Assembly: GCA_902565595.1 (NCBI GenBank)
Contig: CACFFD010000012.1
Location: 1-38,980 of the forward strand
Direction: 5' to 3'
Origin: Actinomycetota bacterium
Lineage (GTDB): Bacteria > Actinomycetota > Acidimicrobiia > Acidimicrobiales > UBA8592
Length of the DNA: 38,980 nucleotides
Positions 1 to 6,451 of the stretch are shown in pieces. A model generated the notes under the pieces. It saw only the letters and a list, made by a program, of their open reading frames with translations. It did no database searches and was not told the DNA's origin. Both the position numbers and the translations under genes were made by a program. How positions within the stretch are numbered: the stretch's first letter is position 1; every line of letters begins with the position of its first letter.

Positions 1-110
1 ATCTGAGTTCAGCAATAAGTTCCTTCGCGGATTCCATCTCTGAAGTTTAGATGAAGGTCGCTGATATGTGAGAGTTGCAGTAAATAGAGTTCAAAGGAAG
101 TCGTAGTCAC
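1..110 (-). CDS. Possible N-terminus of a metallophosphoesterase, reading frame broken, runs off the left edge
   Basis: Reading from a GTG at 110, the frame gives a peptide containing LLQLSHISDLHL, which resembles the first metal-binding motif (D-x-H) of calcineurin-like phosphoesterases. This frame meets TGA at 9-11, after about 33 residues. A second frame, open from the ATG at 37 to the window edge, reads MESAKELIAELR, the kind of helix that usually follows this motif. A one-base shift between residues 20 and 30 would join the two. The gene would lie 22 bases after the phosphatase-like gene on the same strand, so it could be the next gene of that operon. Only about 110 bases are visible, so the family call rests on one motif. 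Alternatively, a separate gene may simply start at 37. Confidence 0.3.
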
Positions 111-132
111 TGCCGCAATGCATCTGGCACTG

Positions 133-846
133 TTACCTCTTCGGTATAACAAGGATTCCGCGAAGTGCAAAATGGTCGCTGATATGGAACGTCTTATCTT
201 CCAGTGCTATGGGGCTATCGATAACCTCGAGGTCTACGGCCTCTATGTCAGGATGGGTGCAGCAGCGAGTAAAATTCGCTCGGAATCTTGGAGCCCCTAA
301 ATGGAACCTATTTTTAAAGCTGTCCCACGTAGGGTTGGGGGGCGTAGGGGCAAGTAATCCCGCTTGACGAATGAGGTCAACTTCGGAGCTTCGTGTATTA
401 GTATCTCCAATGATTGCTAAATGATCGTTTGGGGAGCCAGCAATAATGGCAGAGAGCTGGTCCCGCCGAGTCTTGGCTTCTCCGCTTCCAGGGCATAGAT
501 GAACATTGGCTACAGTTAGTTCGAGATTTTTAAAAGTAGTAAGAAGCCCGCATCCCGGTACAGATGAATGACTAACGGCACCTTCCATGAGCTTGTGTGA
601 AACTAACGTTGCCAGATGTCCATTGTGGCTTTTGGGATTCTCCTTTATCATGTCATGAGTTTCTACGAAGGGAACGATGCCTGGTAGTTCTTGGAGAAGA
701 ACAATGTCTGGGTTGACGTCGAGGATCTGTTGTCGAACTGCTTCTTCAGTATGGTATTGTTCCCAAAGTACCGGAGCTTCAGCTGATCGCTCAAGCATGG
801 CTAGATTCCAACTTAGGAAACTTATTTCAGTCGATGCAGATGCCAC
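133..846 (-). CDS. Endonuclease/exonuclease/phosphatase (EEP) family protein
   Basis: A 237-residue protein with the signature blocks of the EEP fold (DNase I, exonuclease III, sphingomyelinase and inositol phosphatase relatives). These are SWN near residue 13, the metal-binding QE at 52-53, NVHL at 114, GDTN at 147-150 and the catalytic SDH at 223-225. This order and spacing is that of an intact Mg-dependent phosphodiester or phosphate hydrolase; the substrate cannot be told. There is no signal peptide, so it is probably cytoplasmic. The start is a GTG 12 bases after the stop of the upstream Rieske gene, in the same frame, with no clear ribosome binding site, so translation is probably coupled. 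It has to start here, because the first beta strand (ISFLSWN) begins at residue 8. Confidence 0.8.
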   Translation of the reverse strand: MASASTEISFLSWNLAMLERSAEAPVLWEQYHTEEAVRQQILDVNPDIVLLQELPGIVPFVETHDMIKENPKSHNGHLATLVSHKLMEGAVSHSSVPGCGLLTTFKNLELTVANVHLCPGSGEAKTRRDQLSAIIAGSPNDHLAIIGDTNTRSSEVDLIRQAGLLAPTPPNPTWDSFKNRFHLGAPRFRANFTRCCTHPDIEAVDLEVIDSPIALEDKTFHISDHFALRGILVIPKR

Positions 847-858
847 CAGACTCTGTTT

Positions 859-2192
859 CTAGTCTCCCATATGCCAGGAGTACCAATCGTGGTAGTGCTG
901 GATGCGGGACTCATCGTCGTTCAAAACCTGTTTTTTGAATCCTCTTGAGCGCATCCCATTTTGGACATCTCGTATGAGGTGCACATCTTGATCAACGGTG
1001 ATATCCATTGTTTTTTTGCCCGCGATTACGTCTTCTTGGGTGAATTCCTCTCGCTCGGGGCGTTCCTCAGGGACAGGTTTTGGTTTCGGCATGAATTGAA
1101 GGTCTGCGACTATTTCAGCTTCCTCGGTAGGAGGCATAACAAGGGTGATCTTGTCCCAATAACATTTACTTGGGTCACTTCGATGAGGGCGGGCTCTCAT
1201 GAGCAGCGCTTTGTCAGGCTGGAGAGTAATTAGCATATTAGGGAAAATATTGTGCTGGAAAATATCGCTAAGTTCTTCATCGGCAAGAAGGTCATAGTTG
1301 TATCCAAGTTGCGACGCCATATCTCTTCTCGTTTTTTGCACGTCTTCACGAACATCAAGCACGCGGCCTCGGTATTCTTCTGGGTCCATTCCGAGAGACT
1401 TCAACTGGCCTCGCATCAATTTCGTTGGTTCCTCTGGGATAGGAAGACGAGTATTGACGGTAAAGCCGTCGATATACACGCTCGTGTGCCCATTTTTCCA
1501 AAGCCGGACTCTGCTCGTCGGACAGTCAAAAATAAGAGCGTGTTGCGGATGGATATGCTCCACGTGGTATAGCTCGCCAAAGTTATCAAAGACAGCTTTC
1601 CAATTGCATTCAAGTCGAACAGTTTGATCTTGCGCTACTACCATTTCCTCCAGCCGGTAATGTTCGATCTGTTCTTTCAACGGTCCGATGTAATCTTCAA
1701 AAGAAGGTGCATCATCATCCATGCATATCCAAACTAACCCCGCCCAGATTTCAGTCCGGACGGGAACGAGTGACTGGGTTTCACAGTCGATTCCTTGACT
1801 AAATCGATCTTCATCAGGGACAACAGTGAGCGCGCCATTACGCCCATACGTCCACCCATGGTAAGGGCAAACAAAATCTTTAATCCAGCCGCGTTCATTT
1901 ACCATGATACGCGCCCCACGATGCTGGCACGCATTGTAAAAAGCAGCTATTTCTCCTTCATCGGTGTGAGAAACCAAAATAGATTCAGGGCCAATATTGA
2001 AAACAAAGTATTCACCGGGTTCTGAAACATCAGAAGCTACGCCAGCGTATAGCCATGTTCGTGGCCACAGGTGTTCCCATTCTTAGAAAGGATCTCTGTG
2101 GAAAGGTAGCGGTCAGCAGTTATTTCTTTTCTGCCGCTAGGAGCGCCAGCATCCGCTGATGTTTGCTCCCGCTCTCTTAGTACATCGGTCAT
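859..2192 (-). pseudogene. Rieske 2Fe-2S aromatic-ring-hydroxylating oxygenase, alpha subunit, split by a one-base frameshift
   Basis: The true start is the ATG at 2192, preceded by AGGAG at 5-6 bases. The first 37 residues (ending RYLSTEILSK) fit the family N-terminus. At about 2083-2090 the frame must shift by one base to continue as EWEHLWPRTWLYAG. Restored, the protein is 444 residues, the normal size. It has Rieske ligands C89-x-H91 and C109-x2-H112, then the mononuclear iron site (NWKAVFDNFGELYHVEHIHP, about residues 196-216). It would insert oxygen into an aromatic or quaternary-amine substrate using an external reductase; no beta subunit or reductase is nearby. Without the correction, the only open frame starts inside the Rieske domain at a TTG at 1977. 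One missing A in an AAA run would explain it, so a sequencing error is as likely as real inactivation. It is divergent from the CoA-transferase. Confidence 0.85.
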
Positions 2193-2274
2193 ATTCTCTC
2201 CTAATCACAGGATAGCTATTAACGATCGAGTTGTGAAGTTGTTGGTATTTGTAGTGCCTTTCGTCTTCGTCCGG

Positions 2275-2280
2275 TACGGT
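2275..2280 (+). promoter_or_regulatory. Putative -10 box of a leaderless CoA-transferase transcript
   Basis: TACGGT ends 7 bases before the ATG at 2288, and no ribosome binding site is visible. It fits the TANNNT pattern seen before several other first genes in this window, with one extra spacer base. Confidence 0.35.
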
Positions 2281-2287
2281 CCCATGT

Positions 2288-3503
2288 ATGGAAAAACCTC
2301 GAATCCTTGACAATATTCGGGTCATAGATATGACACAGTACTTGGCGGGGCCAACCGTCACGAGAATGCTTGCAGAGATGGGTGCTGACATTATCAAGGT
2401 TGAACGCGTTCCCTATGGTGACCCCACCCGCAATTACGCAATTGTTCATGAATCCGGAAGAAGCGGGTACTTCGTGCAGCAAAATCGAGGAAAGAAGAGT
2501 TTATGCATCGATTTTGACCATCCTAGAGGTCAGCGGATCCTCACAGATTTGCTCAAAGAAGCTGATGTCTTTGTTGAGAATTATGGTCCTGGCGTACTCG
2601 AACGGAGGGGGTTCGATTGGGAAGCTGTACAGCAAATTAACCCTGCTCTAATCATGGCATCTATCTCTGGATTTGGGCGGTCGAGTTCTCATAGCGATAG
2701 GCCAGCATTCGATATGATCGCCCAAGCTTTCAGCGGAACAATGTTTATGACAGGAGATCGAGATGGTCCGCCGATGCCGACCGGACAATCTATTGGCGAT
2801 GTAATGTCGGGAGTTCACGCTGTGGCTGGAATTGGATACGCTTTGTTTCACCGCGAGCGAACCGGAAAAGGCCAATTCGTTGACATCGCAATGGTCGATT
2901 CCCTTTTTTCATTCCCAAGAGTTAGCTGTACAAGGGCCTTCCCTGACGGGCATGCGTTGGAAGCCACAGCGGTCAGGGCATCGGTCGGCAATCAACAGCC
3001 CACTAGGAGCCTTCAAAGCGCCAGAAGGTTGGATAGTGGTCCAGTGTATGGAGGTACAATGGCCCAGATTTGTAGAAGCAATAGGGCAGCCAGAACTTCT
3101 CACCGATGATAGATTTGTGGACCTTATGGGGCGGATGCGAAACAGAGATGAACTCAATGCAATTATCGAGGACTGGATGCAAGGGTTTGAGAGCGATGAG
3201 GAAATCATCAATATTCTGGAGAGCGCTCGAGTTCCTTGTGCTCCGGTTCTCGCACCATATGAAGCTATAGGTCACCCGTATTTTGAATCACGAGGGGCTG
3301 TGAAGAAAGTCGACGACCCATTCCTTGGAGAGTTCTACATTCCCGGCGACCCTCTTCACTTCTCAGACTTCCCAGAACCTCTCGAACTCGAAGCGCCGAC
3401 ATTGGGGCAACATAATGAACATATTCTCAAGGAGCTTGGCTTTACAGAAGAAGAAATACGTGAACTTGAGGAGCAAAAAGTAATTAGCCAGGGTGAAACA
3501 TGA
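2288..3503 (+). pseudogene. Family III (CaiB/BaiF) CoA-transferase, split by a one-base frameshift
   Basis: Two overlapping reading frames make one 404-residue protein of normal family length. The first frame carries the N-terminal half: GADIIKVERV near residue 32, KKSLCIDF at 69, and the probable catalytic Asp at about 171 in SIGDVMSG, matching Asp169 of formyl-CoA transferase. The second frame carries the rest (HSQELAVQGP, LGAFKAPEGWIVVQ, and a C-terminus with TLGQHNEHIL). They join at a run of six T at 2904-2909; five T would restore VDSLFHSQELAVQGP. Enzymes of this family move CoA between carboxylic acids, often to activate a substrate for beta-oxidation. The stop overlaps the kynureninase start by four bases (ATGA), so the two are co-translated. 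Whether the shift is real or a homopolymer error cannot be decided here. Confidence 0.85.
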
Positions 3504-4765
3504 CGTCGTTTACCTTTGAAGAAGAGGAAGCGCTCAGTCTTGATGAAGCAGATCCGCTCACTTCGCTTCGCGACCAGTTCACAATTCCTCAAGATCCTTC
3601 AGGGAACGAGGAAGCCTACTTCGCTGGCAACTCTCTTGGCCTTATGCCCAAAGCTACTCCGCCAGCGATGCTCAGCGCCCTCTCAGATTGGGGCGGTAAG
3701 GGAGTCCGCGGGCACTTTGAAGGCGACGAGTCTTGGTACCAGTACGATGAGGTCATTTCTGCATTGCAGACGGATCTAGTCGGCGCGAAACAAAGCGAAG
3801 TTGGGCTTATGGGGTCATTGACGACCAATCTCCATCTCCTTATGGCCAGTTTCTACCGCCCCTCGAAGAAACGGAGAAAAATACTCATCGAGCCCCATGC
3901 ATTCCCGTCAGATAGGTACGCTGCCGCTTCCCAAGTTTCATGGCATGGGGGGAATCCCGAGACGGACGTGATTGAGGTAGAGGCTGACAATCCGGACCAT
4001 GTGACTATTGACGACGTGGTCAATACGTTAGAAAAATATGGTGATGAGGTAGCTCTTGCTTTGATTGGAGGGTTGAACTACTACACGGGGCAATATCACG
4101 ACCTTTCCGCTTGGATACAGCAATTCCGGAGATATGAAATTCCTGTTGGGCTAGACCTAGCTCATGCAGTTGGCAATGTGCCCCTTGATCTCAATAAATT
4201 AGACGCTGATTTTGCTGCATGGTGTACATACAAGTATCTGAATGGGGGGCCAGGAAGCATTTCCGGGTATTTTGTCCATGAGAAACATCACGGAGACCTT
4301 GACTTGGTTAGGCTCGCCGGCTGGTGGGGGAATAACCCTGAAACAAGATTCGATATGCATGGACAAGAGCGCTTTATCCCAAGGCAATCAGCTGATGGGT
4401 GGAAAGTCTCAAATCCGTCATTGTTCTCCATAGTTCCCCTTAAATCATCTCTAGAGATGATTCACGAAATTGGCTTTGGTGTGCTTAGAGAGCGGTCCAT
4501 GCGATTAACGGCGTATCTAGATAAAGGAATTCAGGCAATTGAAGGAGTTGAGAGTATAACTCCCGAAGATCCAGAGAGAAGAGGGTGCCAAATTTCGGTT
4601 CGCGTTCAAGGTGATGCAGCTACTTTGGAGAGGGAGCTTATCCGAAGAGGTATAGTTCCTGATGCGCGCGACCCGGATGTACTTCGCTTCGCTCCAACTC
4701 CTATGTATTCTTCATTTTCTGATATTGCCCGCGCTATTCGACAGTTCGAAAAGTTAGTTAGATAA
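3500..4765 (+). CDS. kynU: Kynureninase (PLP-dependent aminotransferase fold)
   Basis: A 421-residue protein matching kynureninase along its length: YFAGNSLGLMP (40-50), GVRGHF (68-73), MGSLTTNLHLLMASFYRP (104-121), EPHAFPSD (131-138), DLAHAVGN (219-226) and WCTYKYLNGGPG (241-252). D219 and H222 are the cofactor-ring residues, and K245 in YKY is the Schiff-base lysine. The enzyme cleaves L-kynurenine (or 3-hydroxykynurenine) to anthranilate (or 3-hydroxyanthranilate) plus alanine in the cytoplasm, needing PLP. The start overlaps the CoA-transferase stop by four bases. Tryptophan dioxygenase and kynurenine formamidase are not in the window, so the substrate either comes from elsewhere or is a related beta-hydrolysable amino acid. 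The nearby Rieske oxygenase could act on the aromatic product, but that link is inference. Confidence 0.9.
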   Translation: MTSFTFEEEEALSLDEADPLTSLRDQFTIPQDPSGNEEAYFAGNSLGLMPKATPPAMLSALSDWGGKGVRGHFEGDESWYQYDEVISALQTDLVGAKQSEVGLMGSLTTNLHLLMASFYRPSKKRRKILIEPHAFPSDRYAAASQVSWHGGNPETDVIEVEADNPDHVTIDDVVNTLEKYGDEVALALIGGLNYYTGQYHDLSAWIQQFRRYEIPVGLDLAHAVGNVPLDLNKLDADFAAWCTYKYLNGGPGSISGYFVHEKHHGDLDLVRLAGWWGNNPETRFDMHGQERFIPRQSADGWKVSNPSLFSIVPLKSSLEMIHEIGFGVLRERSMRLTAYLDKGIQAIEGVESITPEDPERRGCQISVRVQGDAATLERELIRRGIVPDARDPDVLRFAPTPMYSSFSDIARAIRQFEKLVR

Positions 4766-4808
4766 CAGGGCCATTTCTGATGCTTCGCATATACGGGGCA
4801 TGGTCTGC

Positions 4809-4814
4809 TAGATT
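4809..4814 (+). promoter_or_regulatory. Putative -10 box, leaderless start of the first sulfatase
   Basis: TAGATT ends exactly 6 bases before the ATG at 4821, with no ribosome binding site. The block TAGATTTACTCCATGAC is nearly identical to the one before the ThuA-like gene at 29345 (TAGATTTCCTCCATGAC). Confidence 0.5.
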
Positions 4815-4820
4815 TACTCC

Positions 4821-6311
4821 ATGACTAAACCCAATATTCTCCTCATTGTTTCAGATCAAGAGCGGCAGCGTGATTGGCTTCCAGCGGGCCTTGAACTGCC
4901 GGCGCGTCAACGTCTACTAGATGAAGGGCTAGAGTTCACAAACTACTACACGCATACTTCGCCTTGTAGTCCATCTCGGGCGACTCTATTTACGGGGCAA
5001 TATATGCTCCAACATGGAGTGCTCGAAAATTCAACTGGGCCAGAGAACACCAATCTTCCTACATCAACCGCCACTCTCGGACACATGCTTAGAGAGCAGG
5101 GTTACAAGACCGCATATAAAGGTAAGTGGCATTTGCAGAATCAACGGTACCCAGAAATGGAAAAGTATGGTTTTGGCGATTGGGAGGGGAACGACTCCGC
5201 TTGGTGGGGACTCCCAGGAACCGGAACAGAATTTGATGAGCCGATAACCGATCAAACAATTGCCTGGTTAGAGGAGCACGCAAACTCGGGGAGCCCTTGG
5301 TTTTTAACAACAGCATTCGTTAACCCGCATGACATCATGTGGTTCCCCTGCGATCAGCCATGGTGGCAAGTTGATAATAAAGCGGAGACCGACCATGTCC
5401 GAGAGCGTTTAAAGGATAGAGATTGGGGGCGGAAAGATAACTTCCCGCCGTTCGCTCATGAACTGGATGAGTGGTTTACAGAGTTACCCGCCAATTTCCA
5501 CGACGATCTCCATACCAAACCTGACGTCCACAGAAGATGGATGCATGCGATGCTCAAATGGGGAGCGCCGGGGACGATGAATCGTGAAGATGAATATCTG
5601 TGGCTCCGCTATCTCGATTACTACGTCAAATTACACGAACTCAATGATTCCGAAATGATGCGTATTTTCAGAACTCTTGATGATCTTAATATCTGGGATG
5701 ACACGATAATTATTTTCACGTCTGACCATGGCGACCAAGTTGGTTCCCACGGTCTCCGTTCGAAAGGGCCATGGAATTACCAGGAAACGATGCGGATACC
5801 CCTATATATGAAGATTCCAGGGAAAACAGAGGCTGGAACTCAAACAAATTCCCTAGCATGCCACGTTGACTTGGCCCGAACTATTGCCGAACTTGGTGGC
5901 GTTACCCCCAGTGATTACCCTGGCCTTGTCGGAGAAAGCCTTACACCCTTTTTCGATGATTTGGATGCAAAAATTCGAGATTACGTGCTGTTCTCCCAAC
6001 AATGGCCTTGGTACAAAGGTGTTGAGCACACGAGATATGCCAGTGCGGGTATTTTCGATGGGCGCTATAAGTACTGTAGATACTATGGAGTCGGCGGTGG
6101 GGCAGATGCTGCTGGAGTCCCTCTCTCTGGGACGATCCAGTTCGATGTAGACAGTTCTTTCGAGGATCATGACCATGAATGGTACGATCTCCAAGAAGAC
6201 CCGCATGAGCTGATCAACCTAGCGATGGATCGAGGTCGGAGAAATGAACTTCGTCAGAGATTCGATGAGCTCAGAGCCATTGAAGAGGTAGATTACGCCC
6301 CGATCGGCTAG
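4821..6311 (+). CDS. Type I sulfatase (arylsulfatase / choline-sulfatase superfamily)
   Basis: A 496-residue alkaline-phosphatase-superfamily sulfatase. The N-terminal metal site is visible (NILLIVSDQE, with D12). The signature CSPSR is at 49-53, where C49 is converted to formylglycine by a separate enzyme not encoded here. KGKWH follows at about 100, and the late metal-binding TSDHGD at about 300-305. It removes sulfate from an organic sulfate ester. There is no signal peptide, so it should be cytoplasmic, implying that the sulfated substrate is imported. It follows kynureninase by 55 bases but has its own promoter-like box. The binding-protein and transporter genes come next. It is a close paralogue, equal in length, of the sulfatase at 12432-13922. 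The exact substrate cannot be told from sequence. Confidence 0.9.
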   Translation: MTKPNILLIVSDQERQRDWLPAGLELPARQRLLDEGLEFTNYYTHTSPCSPSRATLFTGQYMLQHGVLENSTGPENTNLPTSTATLGHMLREQGYKTAYKGKWHLQNQRYPEMEKYGFGDWEGNDSAWWGLPGTGTEFDEPITDQTIAWLEEHANSGSPWFLTTAFVNPHDIMWFPCDQPWWQVDNKAETDHVRERLKDRDWGRKDNFPPFAHELDEWFTELPANFHDDLHTKPDVHRRWMHAMLKWGAPGTMNREDEYLWLRYLDYYVKLHELNDSEMMRIFRTLDDLNIWDDTIIIFTSDHGDQVGSHGLRSKGPWNYQETMRIPLYMKIPGKTEAGTQTNSLACHVDLARTIAELGGVTPSDYPGLVGESLTPFFDDLDAKIRDYVLFSQQWPWYKGVEHTRYASAGIFDGRYKYCRYYGVGGGADAAGVPLSGTIQFDVDSSFEDHDHEWYDLQEDPHELINLAMDRGRRNELRQRFDELRAIEEVDYAPIG

Positions 6312-6451
6312 CGATAAATTTTCGTAATCTCCTTTTCATATAATAAATGTTAATTTGTTCATTTATTTGTTAATTACTGTTTTCGATGGCACAATAATAC
6401 GGTGCTGAACTCCCTGTTCAGTACTTAATTTCTATTACAGAGGGGAATTAC
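6312..6451 (+). promoter_or_regulatory. AT-rich promoter region of the binding-protein gene, with an inverted repeat
   Basis: This 140-base AT-rich gap holds TATAAT at 6339-6344 and an imperfect inverted repeat, GTGCTGAAC (6402-6410) and GTTCAGTAC (6416-6424), with a 5-base loop and one G-T pair. The repeat could be an operator for the TetR regulator encoded at the end of the cluster, or a leader hairpin. A ribosome binding site (GAGGGGAA) lies just before the ATG at 6452. A strong promoter here would suit an abundant binding lipoprotein. Confidence 0.4.
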
